Below, piece after piece: positions 12,301 to 25,300 of a stretch of DNA of 64,000 nt. The translations under genes were made by a program, and so were the position numbers. Below the pieces are notes generated by a model that ran no database searches, was not told where the DNA came from, and saw only the letters and a program-made list of their open reading frames with translations. The stretch lies in the NCBI GenBank assembly GCA_014843695.1, contig CM026403.1:51442233-51506232 (forward strand), written 5' to 3'. Position 1 is the stretch's first letter. Each line of letters begins with the position of its first letter. The stretch is from Archivesica marissinica (Eukaryota; Mollusca; Bivalvia; Venerida; Vesicomyidae).

Positions 12301-13050
12301 TCCAATATCAAATGTTCTCTGCATAAAATTTGGAATTTTTCCCAATTAGCTTTTTGTAGATTCCATTGTGGGTAAAATTCATCTTTTGATTTGTTTATTT
12401 CTGTGATTACGATTGGGAAGTGGTCACTTCCATGTAGGTCATCATGTACGGACCATTCAAAATCTAAGAAAATGTTTGGATGACATACATAAATCTAAAG
12501 CAGAAAAATGTCCTGTGGCAGGATGAAGGTATGTCGATTTGTTATCATTTAATAGACAAAGATCATTTTCAGTTATAAAGTCTTCTATTATTTTTCCTTT
12601 ATTATTGATATTTGTACATCCCCATAGTTTACTATGTCCATTGAAATCTCCAACTAACATAAAAGGGTGAGGCAATTGTTCAACAAGATTCTCTAAATCA
12701 TTTTGTTTTAATGGCGAGTTTGGAGGTATATAAATGGAACAAATTGTAAATGTTTTTGAAAGTGTAACCTTGGCAGCAATGGCCTGTAAATTTGTAGTCA
12801 AGTCTATTTTACTATGTGGAACAGTCTTTTTTATGAGAATGGATGATCCACCAGATGCCTTTTGACAATCATTATTTATAAAATTAAACATGATAAAATC
12901 TTTAAAATATATATTGTCAGTCGATTTTAGGAAAGTTTCTTGCAAACAAAGGATATTTTGTGAAAGCAGAGATATAAGTATTAAAATCTCATTATAGTTT
13001 GCTTTTAGTCCCCGACAGTTCCATTGTATTATTGTATTATTCTTATCCAT
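9370..13050 (-). pseudogene. LINE ORF2: endonuclease, reverse transcriptase, RNase H (two frame breaks)
   Basis: The endonuclease is open from MDKNNTIIQWNCRGLKAN at 13050 to about 12470 (LQETFL, VGDFNGHSKLWG). It continues in another frame through HGSDHFPIVI to the RT block (12311-10257). RT motifs are NYRPIALTS, FDLEKAYDTTW, GVPQGSILSP and the catalytic YVDD in CSLYVDDFVMF. A third frame (10287-9370) encodes RNase H with the DEDD set: YTDGSK, SAETQAI, FSDSLS and NDEADFLAK. A terminal Cys/His segment follows (CIPCDEIFTVKHFLLHC). Each block is stop-free, so only two single-base-type shifts (near 12475 and 10260-10290) separate it from an intact frame. These could be real mutations or sequencing errors. 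Confidence 0.85.
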
Positions 13051-13090
13051 TATTTACGGAGAGAAGATTAAAAAATGGTACATAAAAAGA

Positions 13091-14299
13091 TTACATTTTA
13101 GTGTTTGGAGGTGGATCTGGTACCAGCTCCATGTCTTCATGTTCTAATGAAGAGAATTTATTCGATTGTTTTATGGGATCCACTGATCCCTTCGGTGGTC
13201 TATCTGAGTTTTGTTTCAGGTTGCTAGGTCCATTTGGTTTATTTGTTTTTTTTTGTTGGTTCGTTTTACTCTGTGATGAGTTTGATTTAATAACAGATGT
13301 TGATCGGGATTTACGAGATGTTGATTGGGATGAGGATTGAGAAGATAAGTGAGTTTTTGTTTTGTCATTGGAACTGTTTTTGGCTTCGGATTTTTCGGTA
13401 ATAATTTCAGTAATAATTTCAGTTTGAGTGTATGCATTTTTCATTATTGGCTTATTTATTGCTGATTGAACTATTTTAGAGTATGATATATCTGGTTTAT
13501 TTTCCTGAATTTTCCTTGCTTCGAAGTAAGAGATATTTTGTGAGCACTTTATTTTCATGATTTCTTTTTATTTTATCCAAGTTTCGCATTTGTTTGATTT
13601 TGAGATGTGATCTTTTTTACAGTTTACGCATTTTGATTGATTGGGGCAATTTGCGGTAAGGTGATCGTTTTCACCCATACCACAATTTTCAAAAATGGAG
13701 TATTTTGTAATTTTACAGTTGTCTTCGTGGTGGCCAAATTTTTGGCAGTTGAAACATCGAAGTGGATTTGGTATATATAATTCGACATTTATAATTCTAT
13801 AAAAGATTTTCAGATTTGGTGGAATAACTGTGTTGTTGAAGGTTAATAAAATTGTATTAGTTTCAAAAAATTGGCCGTCTTTTTTGTACATGAATCTTTT
13901 AGCTTGAGTGACGCCTTGTGGAGTTAAATTTTTAACAATATCTTCGTTCGAGACTCCTTTTAAAATGTGATCTTTGATTATACCTTTGGAACTGTTTAGA
14001 GATCTGTGTTCCGTTATAGTAACATCAATGTCGTATATTTGTTTTTAATTTTTAAAATATTTTCAGTTTGTGATCTGGATTTAGTTTCAATAAGTAACGT
14101 TTGGTTTCTTAGTTTTTTTACAGATTTTGGTGATCCAATTAAACTTTCCAATGATTTTTCGATAACAAATGGAGATAGTGAGCCAATTTTTTTTTTCATG
14201 CATTTCTGATTCAATAATGAAGAATTTTGGATACGCTTTAAGTGGTATTTCTGAATCGTCTGATGGTCGTGGTCGTTTTAGGGAATTTTGGGAAGCCAT
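13091..14299 (-). pseudogene. LINE ORF1 gag-like protein with CCHC knuckles (frameshifted)
   Basis: The likely start is MASQNSLKRPRPSDDSE at 14299; another ATG lies in frame at 14320. The product is read through at least three frames. An RRM-like or matrix-like N-terminal part is followed near 13770-13600 by Cys knuckles: CFNCQKFGHHEDNC fits CX2CX4HX4C, a second knuckle lacks its first Cys, and a third reads CVNCKKDHISKSNKC. The C-terminal part (13558-13091) is Ser/Lys/Asn-rich and disordered. It would bind LINE RNA in the ribonucleoprotein particle. The breaks near 14215, 14020 and 13565 make this copy defective as assembled. Confidence 0.7.
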
Positions 14300-14485
14300 G
14301 GTTATTGTTTTGATGTTCAACAGAAGAGGGCACCACCCGCCTCGGAGTCCTACCAGGGAACGCAGTTTAGAGGTGGTATTCCTACCTCTAGCGTTAATGC
14401 TACTCTTCTGTCATACTCTACTGATAGTAGAGGAAACTGTGATCCTGCCAGTAACTGGACAGTCACACAGATCCCCTATTTATCC

Positions 14486-14874
14486 ATCGATTAACCCGTT
14501 AAGCCGCCGCTCATAAGAATCTACTTTAAGAAAGGAAAAAGGTAGTCAACACACGGTTTGTATCTGACGATACATATATAGTAAGAAAGATAGGCAGATA
14601 AGTTTTTCGATTCCAGAGCAAGGCACGACTAGCCGATTGTCTAGGCCCGGGCCCAACCCAGACGCCACGTCTATCCGAAGCCAGGGTCGAAGTAGTGTGT
14701 TAGGAGCTGGAGATCCCTGAGCCCCCTCAACTACCAGAATCCCTATTTCCGGTTTACGGGTCGCCACCTACGGCAAACTGGTGGCGTCTGTTTTATCAGG
14801 GGATTTCACCCCAACCATCACAGACGTAAAATGATCTATATAGTGTATCCCTACAGACAAGGGGTTAATCGATT
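14486..14874. repeat. Segment bounded by 12-bp inverted repeats
   Basis: 'atcgattaaccc' at about 14487-14498 is matched by 'gggttaatcgat' at about 14864-14875. The interior is GC-richer than its surroundings. It may be a small TIR element or just a chance pair inside the LINE 5' region. No target duplication was found. Confidence 0.3.
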
Positions 14875-14879
14875 TGTTT

Positions 14880-15974
14880 CAAAATGTTTCGTAAGCTAGG
14901 TGAAGGCCTAAACATACTACTAGTTAGATGATACATTGGAGTACGGTTAGATGATACATTGGAGTACTGAACTATTTGGAAGATGTTACGTGGATATTCC
15001 GTGTGAAAAATATTTCAAATAATCAAACAGTGGGATAAAATTTGTTCCCAATTTTGTATAAATTGTGCATAGTGATACGAGAATAGAAAATGTGAAACTT
15101 ACACAACACAAATGGTATTAAATACAGATGAATGTTACAATCTTCGTCCCGTGCGCTACCCACAGGCACAAATGGTAAACAAATGAGCATTGTTAATATA
15201 TGATATAGCAAGGATAGAGAGAAAAGACATACATGCAGGGTTTGGGAAGGGAAAAATATTTACCTAAAGAGATTTAATTTATTTAAAATCATTTATTTAT
15301 ATTTTTGTTAAACCTAGTTTGTTTTGTTCGTTTGTTTTGTTCATTTGTTTTTGTTTAGTTTTATTGTTCGTGTGTTTGAAATCCTAACAGTATAGTATTA
15401 CGATATTTTAAACATAAGTTTAATAACTTAGAAGGTTTTTTTTTTTGTATTTAATTTCTCAGTTTTAATGGTTATATTTTTATATTTTCTAACGCGTTTT
15501 ACATTTCAGTTCTGTGGTATATTTATTTTTCAAGACTTTATTTAGTTTTAGGATATGTATTTGAATTTAAATTTTAGAATATGTTTTTGGTGGAACGCGG
15601 TCGGCTGGTTTCGTGGGAGTTTTACCCAACCTGCACACCAGCCAGGCAGCAGTGAATTTCTTTTGCCCCCAGCCGCTGGGGCGGAAAAAACTAAACTACC
15701 GATAGCTATATCTACAGTCAAGTTGCGACTATCGAAGGCAACATGGCGTATATTAGACAATTCTTCGAGACGCTATCAAAGGCAACATGGCGTACATTAG
15801 ACAATAATTCGAGGCGCTATTGGAAACAGCATGGACAAAGTATGTTCATTAAAACTTACGGGCACTTCATAAAATGGGAAATGGAACGAACATTAAGTCT
15901 ATTTGCTTAAATGGACTACGTATTTATCATTGTACAAGTACCTTCTAATAGAGAGTAACCATGTGGAAAATCAC
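14880..15974. other. No gene seen; intron or 3' side of ACLY exon 6
   Basis: T-rich sequence around 15260-15550, then a direct repeat of about 44 bp at 15733-15820 ('ggcaacatggcgta' units, two copies). I looked for the next ACLY exon here on the minus strand and did not find one. A 22-bp duplication occurs at 14928-14970 ('gttagatgatacattggag'). Confidence 0.5.
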
Positions 15975-16285
15975 CTATAGCATTGTGTCCCTGCCATGCT
16001 ATTGAACACCTACCTCGGGTATAGCATTGTGTCCCTGCCATGCTATTGAAAACCTACCTCGGGTAGAGCGTCCCGTCCCTGCCATGCTATTGAAAACTTA
16101 CCTCGGGTAGAGCGTCCCGTCACTGCCATGCTATTGAAAACTTACCTAGGGTATAGCGTCCCTGCCATGCTATTGAAAACTTACCTAGGGTAGAGCGTCC
16201 CTGCCATGCTATTGAAAACTTACCTAGGGTATAGCGTCCCTGCCATGCTATTGAAAACTTACCTCGGGTAGAGCGTCCCTGCCAA
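15975..16285 (-). repeat. 39/44-bp minisatellite that repeats the ACLY exon 6 splice donor
   Basis: Seven units. On the minus strand each holds the end of exon 6 (ggcagggacgctctacccg) and the donor (gag or tag followed by gtaagt or gtaggt). The donors fall at 16262 (the real one), 16223, 16184, 16145, 16101, 16057 and 16013. Spacing is 39 bp for the three nearest and 44 bp for the farther ones. The array therefore grew from the exon/intron border. Confidence 0.9.
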
Positions 16286-16393
16286 ATGGAGGTGGAAACT
16301 CTAGGTCACCCCACTGAGCCTTGCACAAGTACTCGGCACACTGATCAATCTTAGCCGCCAAGTCCAGTACATATACATTACCACCAGTGACCA
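16263..16393 (-). CDS. ACLY: ACLY coding exon 6
   Basis: Acceptor ttctttgcgcag at 16394-16405, donor gtaagt at 16262-16257. It is 131 nt long and enters in phase 1 (the G of a Val codon comes from exon 5). It encodes [16 protein letters not shown] through [16 protein letters not shown] and ends in phase 0. The Asp of LDLAAK is the metal-binding position of the ATP-grasp fold. The hydrophobic stretch open upstream of the acceptor is intron, not protein. Confidence 0.93.
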
Positions 16394-19300
16394 CTGCGCA
16401 AAGAAATAAACTATACAATACAACCAGAGCGAATAAAAGTATAACATTTGAAGAGTATTTTAGGGAATAAATGCTAAACGCAAACAATTCCAATAATACC
16501 AACAATGTAATTTGCATTTTGGTTACAAAAAATAAAATGGGTTAACTAGGGTTTTTCCAGAGCAGAATGGAAGGGCTCGACGACCTGCCCATGTTGGCCC
16601 CATTGTTTGGCTTTTAGATTTTTATTTTTAATATGTATACCTCGGGTGCCTTCGGACGGGCAGACATCTTTTTAAGACTTTTTCACCCAATGTCTTACAG
16701 CCTCTGATCAATCGTCTTACTTGCCAAAACTTTTCCAGGGACGCCATAATACCCGCTAATACACCCTGCCCCTTTTTCCAACACACCATGCCCTTTTCTT
16801 CCACTCTAGAATGAATCTTACCGATCAGGGGCCTCAAAATAAGAGAATTTACTAAAAATTAAACTAAATAGAGATAATACTCCAGCCAATTATAGGACAA
16901 AAACAAATATGCTTACCAAGTGGATTAATCTCTAGGTAGGTGAAGAATAAATCCTTGTACACTTTGTAGAGGGATATTATAAAGCTGGTAAGAATTCTGA
17001 AATGAGATAGCCCAATGTTCAGTGGTAAACATGTTCCGACTTTAATTTAAAATAAAAGATGCAGAGTACGCGCTCAATTCCAGAAACATCCATGGTTATT
17101 TTACATCTCTGTACAGTACAGATATACGCGATATGTTTATAGTCTCATCAGGATCTGCGATTCATAGCGGGATTACCCCTGGATCATAAAACCTTCAGTC
17201 TTTATGTTATATTTACATAAACCCTTCAGTCTTTGTTATATTTACATAAACCCTTCAGTCTTTGTTATATTTACATAAAACCCTTCAGTCTTTGTTATAT
17301 TTACATAAAACCCTTCAGTCTTTGTTATATTTACATAAACCCTTCAGTCTTTGTTATATTTACATAAAACCCTTCAGTCTTTGTTATATTTACATAAACC
17401 CTTCAGTCTTTGTTATATTTACATAAAACCCTTCAGTCTTTGTTATATTTACATAAAACCCTTCAGTCTTTGTTATATTTACATAAAACCCTTCAGTCTT
17501 TGTTATATTTACATAAAACCCTTCAGTCTTTCTTATATTTACATAAAACCCTTCAGTCTTTCTTATATTTACATAAAACCCTTCAGTCTTTGTTATATTT
17601 ACAATCCACAATGAACTTACAAGAACTACATTTAATTAAGATGTCATTGACATCTAGTATACAGTCTCTACAAGTACAAATGTTCTTGGAAATCGTCCTT
17701 TTGATATAAAGTTGAACTCAAAAGTTGTAAAGGGAAATAAGAGCCATGCATTACAATCCGTATCGTTTCCCATTAAGAGCTATGCATTACAAAGTCTTAG
17801 TAAAACTGCCCCCAGAAGTTTCAATTTTAATTTTAACAACATACGGCTTGGCCTCAGCTGGGGCATTAATTAGAAGCTTAGACTCGATGTTTGCTGCTTG
17901 TAAATCTTCATCTACTGCTACTTCCAACTTTACTGCCTTGGCATCAACATCTCCAATATCCACTCCACCTTCATGATGGAAGAGTAGTGTGTCGCCATAG
18001 CGATGGGAGTATATACATACGTAGAACTCTTCAGTCTGAAAGGAGAGGAACACGAGTGTGCAAGTAGATGCAAATTCCTTGAAACTATTGCAAAACTAGT
18101 ACATTCATTTGATATTCGCAAAACTAGTACATTCATTTGATATTCACATATCGACCCTACCTGCCATTATGGAGATGAGAAATTTAGTTTATACAACATT
18201 TTATTTAGTACGATTGCGAAACAAGTTCCTGCAACTTTCATTAATCACTATCGAGACTCGCGATTGAATCCATCACGAGGGAGAGAGAAGAGGCAACGTG
18301 GAATTTAAATGCCTTTGGTTGCCTACGATCACAATTGTAAGTGCTCCAGCAGGTTCGAAGTCCAGGCCATTAGCACTTTAAGAGAATGCGCTACCATGAC
18401 TTCCACCATGGAGCATGTTTTATACTAATCAAGTGTCCCGATACAAATGAGAACAACTAACAATCTATAGATTTATTCAATTGAAGCATTAAGCAGCCAT
18501 ATGTCAATTTTGGACAATATACCGTCTGCACGTAAAGCACCCGGCTACGTGATCAAATATACCGTCTGCACGTAAAGCACCCGGCTACGTGATCAAATAT
18601 ACCGTCTGCACAAAATCACCCGGCTACGTGATCAAATATACCGTCTGCACGTAAAGCACCCGGCTATGTGATCAAATACAGTCTGCACGTAAAGCACCCG
18701 GCCAAGTGATCAAATATACAGTCTGCACGTAAAGCATCCGGCTATGTGATCAAATATACCTTCTGCACGTAAAGCATCCGGCTATGTGATCACTTCCTAT
18801 ATGCCCGACGTGGCTCACTAAGTGGTACAAGTAACTACTGCCCGTCTAAATGTTGGATATACCTACCTGTGTGTGGGTGACAAATGGTTCTATGATGAAT
18901 CTTCTCAATTTGCCAACTGCCCTGCCAACCTGAAAATAAAAAACAATCTTAAGATATTTTCTACAAATATTTCGTACAATAATCGATAGTTAAATATAGA
19001 CGATTAGATTGTATTCGAGAGAATCGGGTGTTCCGTTATATTTCGTGTTTTACACCTGCATCAGCACCATTTCTGGCTATATCGCCGGTGGGCAATTTAC
19101 ATAACACCTTTCCTGGGCAGGCTCAACCGGTACTTGGGTACACCAACCTCCGTAAGAAACTGCCAAACTTTTTCATCGAGAATCTGTGTGCATTTCGATT
19201 TAATATTAGATTTGTTGCGTGTGATAAGCATAGCAAATGAAAATGGAACAAAACCTGGTTGCATATTGATGAATTACAGGATCCAAGGAACAGTCCAAGT

Positions 19301-22300
19301 CTATGGATGCAGCTGCAAGGTATGGATTCCAAAGATGTTTCTCGTCCGCAAGGTTAATTTTACATCTGACGCACTTTCTTTAGGTACGTGCATTTGACCG
19401 ATCAAAGTGATATTCGTCCGTCTTTAATGCATAATTTAAGAGTGAACTATTCGTTTTGTATAAAGGCCGGTTCAAATTTGAAAAATGGAAGACTACACCC
19501 CGACTGGATTACGGGGACAAATGGAAGACGCTACACCCCCGACTGGATTACGGGACAAATGGAAGACGCTACACCCCGACTGGATTACGGGGACAAATGG
19601 AAGACACTACACCCCGACTGGATTACGGGACAAATGGAAGACGCTACACCCCGACTGGATTACGGGGAAAATGGAAGACGCTACACCCCCGACTGGATTA
19701 CGGGACAAATGGAAGACGCTACACCCCGACTGGATTACGGGGACAAATGGAAGACACTACACCCCGACTGGATTACGGGGACAAATGGAAGACACTACAC
19801 CCCGACTGGATTACGGGGACAAATGGAAGACACTACACCCCGACTGGATTACGGGGACAAATGGAAGACACTACACCCCGACTGGATTACGGGGACAAAT
19901 GGAAGACACTACACCCCGACTGGATTACGGGGACAAATGGAAGACACTACACCCCGACTGGATTACGGGGACAAATGGAAGACACTACACCCCGACTGGA
20001 TTACGGGGACAAATGGAAGACACTACACCCCGACTGGATTACGGGGACAAATGGAAGACACTACACCCCGACTGGATTACGGGGACAAATGGAAGACACT
20101 ACACCCCGACTGGATTACGGGGACAAATGGAAGACGCTACACCCCGACTGGATTACATCACAAATGGAAGACGCTACACCCCCGACTGGATTACATCACA
20201 AATGGAAGACTCTACACCCCGACTGGATTACATCACAAATGGAAGACTCTACACCCCGACTGGATTACGGGACAAATGGAAGACGCTACACCCCCGACTG
20301 GATTACGGGGACAAATGGAAGGCGCTACACCCCCGACTGGATTACGGGGACAAATGGAAGGCGCTACACCCCCGACTGGATTACATCACAAATGGAAGAC
20401 GCTACACCCCCGACTGGATTACATCACAAATGGAAGACGCTACACCCCCGACTGGATTACATCACAAATGGAAGACGCTACAACACCCCCGACTGGATTA
20501 CATCAAAATGAAGACGCTACACCCCCGACTGGATTACATCACAAATGGAAGACGCTACATACACCCCGACTGGATTACATCACAAATGGAAGACGCTACA
20601 CCCCCGACTGGATTACATCACAAATGGAAGACGCTACACCCCCGACTGGATTACATCACAAATGGAAGACGCTACACCCCCGACTGGATTACATCACAAA
20701 TGGAAGACGCTACACCCCCGACTGGATTACATCACAAATGGAAGACGCTACACCCCCGACTGGATTACATCACAAATGGAAGACGCTACACCCGACTGGA
20801 TTACATCACAAATGGAAGACGCTACACCCCCGACTGGATTACATCACAAATGGAAGACCTACACCCCCAAACACAAAAAGACCTACACCCCGACTGGATT
20901 ACATCACAAATGGAAGACTCTACACCCCGATTGGATTACGGGACAAATGGAAGACACTACACCCCGACTGGATTACGGGACAAATGGAAGACACTACACC
21001 CCGACTGGATTACGGGGACAAATGTAAGACACTACACCCCGACTGGATAACATCACAAATGGAAGACGCTACACCCCGACTGGATTACGGGGACAAATGG
21101 AAGACGCTACACCCCGACTGGATTACGGGGACAAATGGAAGAAGACACTACACCCCGACTGGATTACGGGGACAAATGTCAGACACTACACCCCGACTGG
21201 ATTACGGGGACAAATGTCAGACACTACACCCCGACTGGATTACGGGGACAAATGGAAGACACTACACCCCGACTGGATTACGGGGACAAATGGAAGACAC
21301 TACACCCCGACTGGATTACATCACAAATGTAAGACACTACACCCCGACTGGATTACGGGGACAAATGTCAGACACTACACCCCGACTGGATTACGGGGGA
21401 CAAATGGAAGACACTACACCCCGACTGGATTACGGGGGACAAATGTCAGACACTACACCCCGACTGGATTACGGGGGACAAATGTCAGACACTACACCCC
21501 GACTGGATTACGGGGGACAAATGTCAGACACTACACCCCGACTGGATTACGGGGGACAAATGTCAGACACTACACCCCGACTGGATTACGNNNNNNNNNN
21601 NNNNNNNNNNNNNNNNNNNNNNNNNNNNNNNNNNNNNNNNNNNNNNNNNNNNNNNNNNNNNNNNNNNNNNNNNNNNNNNNNNNNNNNNNNNNNNNNNNNN
21701 NNNNNNNNNNNNNNNNNNNNNNNNNNNNNNNNNNNNNNNNNNNNNNNNNNNNNNNNNNNNNNNNNNNNNNNNNNNNNNNNNNNNNNNNNNNNNNNNNNNN
21801 NNNNNNNNNNNNNNNNNNNNNNNNNNNNNNNNNNNNNNNNNNNNNNNNNNNNNNNNNNNNNNNNNNNNNNNNNNNNNNNNNNNNNNNNNNNNNNNNNNNN
21901 NNNNNNNNNNNNNNNNNNNNNNNNNNNNNNNNNNNNNNNNNNNNNNNNNNNNNNNNNNNNNNNNNNNNNNNNNNNNNNNNNNNNNNNNNNNNNNNNNNNN
22001 NNNNNNNNNNNNNNNNNNNNNNNNNNNNNNNNNNNNNNNNNNNNNNNNNNNNNNNNNNNNNNNNNNNNNNNNNNNNNNNNNNNNNNNNNNNNNNNNNNNN
22101 NNNNNNNNNNNNNNNNNNNNNNNNNNNNNNNNNNNNNNNNNNNNNNNNNNNNNNNNNNNNNNNNNNNNNNNNNNNNNNNNNNNNNNNNNNNNNNNNNNNN
22201 NNNNNNNNNNNNNNNNNNNNNNNNNNNNNNNNNNNNNNNNNNNNNNNNNNNNNNNNNNNNNNNNNNNNNNNNNNNNNNNNNNNNNNNNNNNNNNNNNNNN

Positions 22301-25300
22301 NNNNNNNNNNNNNNNNNNNNNNNNNNNNNNNNNNNNNNNNNNNNNNNNNNNNNNNNNNNNNNNNNNNNNNNNNNNNNNNNNNNNNNNNNNNNNNNNNNNN
22401 NNNNNNNNNNNNNNNNNNNNNNNNNNNNNNNNNNNNNNNNNNNNNNNNNNNNNNNNNNNNNNNNNNNNNNNNNNNNNNNNNNNNNNNNNNNNNNNNNNNN
22501 NNNNNNNNNNNNNNNNNNNNNNNNNNNNNNNNNNNNNNNNNNNNNNNNNNNNNNNNNNNNNNNNNNNNNNNNNNNNNNNNNNNNNNNNNNGCAATATCCC
22601 TAATGATATACACACAGAGCAATATCCCCAATGATATACACAGACAGAGCAATATCCCCAATGATATACACACAGAGCAATATCCCCAATGATATACACA
22701 CAGAGCAATATCCCTAATGATATACACACAGAGCAATATCCCCAATGATATACACACAGAGCAATATCCCTAATGATATACACACAGAGCAATATCCCTA
22801 ATGATATACACACAGAGCAATATCCCCAATGATATACACACAGAGCAATATCCCCAATGATATACACACAGAGCAATATCCCTAATGATATACACACAGA
22901 GCAATATCCCCAATGATATACACAGACAGAGCAATATCCCCAATGATATACACAGACAGAGCAATATCCCTAATGATATACACAGACAGAGCAATTCCCC
23001 AATGATATACACACAGAGCAATATCCCCAATGATATACACACAGAGCAATGTCCCTAATGATATACAGACAGAGCAATATCCCCAATGATATACACACAG
23101 AGCAATATCCCCAATGATATACACAGACAGAGCAATATCCCCAATGATATACACAGCAGAGCAATATCCCTAATGATATACACAGACAGAGCAATATCCC
23201 CAATGATATAACAGACAGAGCAATATCCCCAATGATATACACACAGAGCAATATCCCAATGATATACACACAGAGCAATATCCCCATGATAACACACAGA
23301 GCAATATCCAATGATATACACACAGAGCAATATCCCCAATGATATACACAGAGCAATATCCCTAATGATATACACACAGAGCAATATCCCCAATGATATA
23401 CACAGACAGAGCAATATCCCCAATGATATACACAGACAGAGCAATATCCCTAATGATATACACAGACAGAGCAATATCCCCAATGATATACACAGCAGAG
23501 CAATAATCCCAATGATATACACAGACAGAGCAATATCCCCAATGATATACACCAGAGCAATATCCCTAATGATATACACAGACAGAGCAATATCCCCAAT
23601 GATATACACAGACAGAGCAATATCCTTATGATATACACAGACAGAGCAATATCCCTAATGATATACACAGACAGAGCAATATCCCTAATGATATACACAC
23701 AGAGCAATATCCCTAATGATATACACAGACAGAGCAATATCCCTAATGATATACACAGACAGAGCAATATCCCTAATGATATACACAGACAGAGCAATAT
23801 CCCCAATGATATACACAGACAGAGCAATATCCCTAATGATATACACACAGAGCAATATCCCTAATGATATACACAGACAGAGCAATATCCCTAATGATAT
23901 ACACAGACAGAGCAATATCCCCAATGATATACACAGACAGAGCAATATCCTAATGATATACAACAGAGCAATATCCCTAATGATATACACAGCAGAGCAA
24001 TATCCCTAATGATATACACAGACAGAGCAATATCCCTAATGATATACACAGACAGAGCAATATCCCCAATGATATACACAGACAGAGCAATACCCTAATG
24101 ATATACACAGACAGAGCAATATCCCCAATGATATACACAGACAGAGCAATATCCCTAATGATATACACAGACAGAGCAATATCCCCAATGATATACACAG
24201 ACAGAGCAATATCCCTAATGATATACACACAGAGCAATATCCCTAATGATATACACAGACAGAGCAATATCCCTAATGATATACACAGACAGAGCAATAT
24301 CCCCAATGATATACACACAGAGCAATATCCCTAATGATATACACACAGAGCAATATCCCCAATGATATACACACAGAGCAATATCCCCAATGATATACAC
24401 ACACAGAGCAATATCCCTAATGATATACACACAGAGCAATATCCCCAATGATATACACACAGAGCAATATCCCCAATGATATACACACAGAGCAATATCC
24501 CCAATGATATACACAGCAGAGCAATATCCCCAATGATATACACAGACAGAGCAATATCCCCAATGATATACACAGCAGAGCAATATCCCCAATGATATAC
24601 ACAGACAGAGCAATATCCCCAATGATATACACACACAGAGCAATGTCCCCAATGATATACACAGACAGAGCAATATCCCCAATGATATACACACAGAGCA
24701 ATATCCCCAATGATATACACAGACAGAGCAATATCCCCAATGATATACACAGCAGAGCAATATCCCCAATGATATACACAGACAGAGCAATATCCCTAAT
24801 GATATACACAGACAGAGCAATATCCCCAATGATATACACAGACAGAGCAATATCCCCAATGATATACACAGACAGAGCAATATCCCCAATGATATACACA
24901 GACAGAGCAATGTCCCCAATGATATACACAGACAGAGCAATATCCCTAATGATATACACAGACAGAGCAATATCCCCAATGATATACACAGACAGAGCAA
25001 TATCCCCAATGATATACACAGACAGAGCAATATCCCCAATGATATACACAGACAGAGCAATATCCCCAATGATATACACAGACAGAGCAATATCCCCAAT
25101 GATATACACACAGAGCAATATCCCTAATGATACACACAGAGCAATATCCCCAATGATATACACAGACAGAGCAATATCCCAATGATATACACAGACAGAG
25201 CAATATCCCCAATGATATACACACAGAGCAATATCCCCAATGATATACACAGACAGAGCAATATCCCCAATGATATACAGACAGAGCAATATCCCCAATG

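Larger units (their letters stand above)
9190..14520 (-). mobile_element. I-clade-like LINE (gag ORF1, EN-RT-RNase H ORF2)
   Basis: A minus-strand non-LTR element. Its 3' tail is the (taaa)n tract at 9190-9210, next to the gap. A 3' untranslated region with a stem-loop follows, then ORF2 (13050-9370) and ORF1 (14299-13091). GC-richer sequence at 14300-14520 looks like the 5' untranslated region. RNase H after the RT, plus a CCHC gag, points to the I group (I/Nimb-like). All domains are present with few breaks, so this is a young insertion. The 5' end is not fixed; it may run to about 14880. Confidence 0.75.

Noticed and set aside
14169..14516. 115-codon plus-strand frame
   Set aside because: Antisense to LINE ORF1 and its 5' region; no motif.
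16394..16517. Signal-peptide-like start [14 protein letters not shown] before ACLY exon 6
   Set aside because: It lies upstream of the splice acceptor; the family alignment shows that the exon starts at 16393.
19388..22692. Long plus-strand open frames (up to about 1,000 codons) rich in [13 protein letters not shown] repeats
   Set aside because: They are the 38-bp satellite read in frame and then through Ns; no start context, domain or splice signal.
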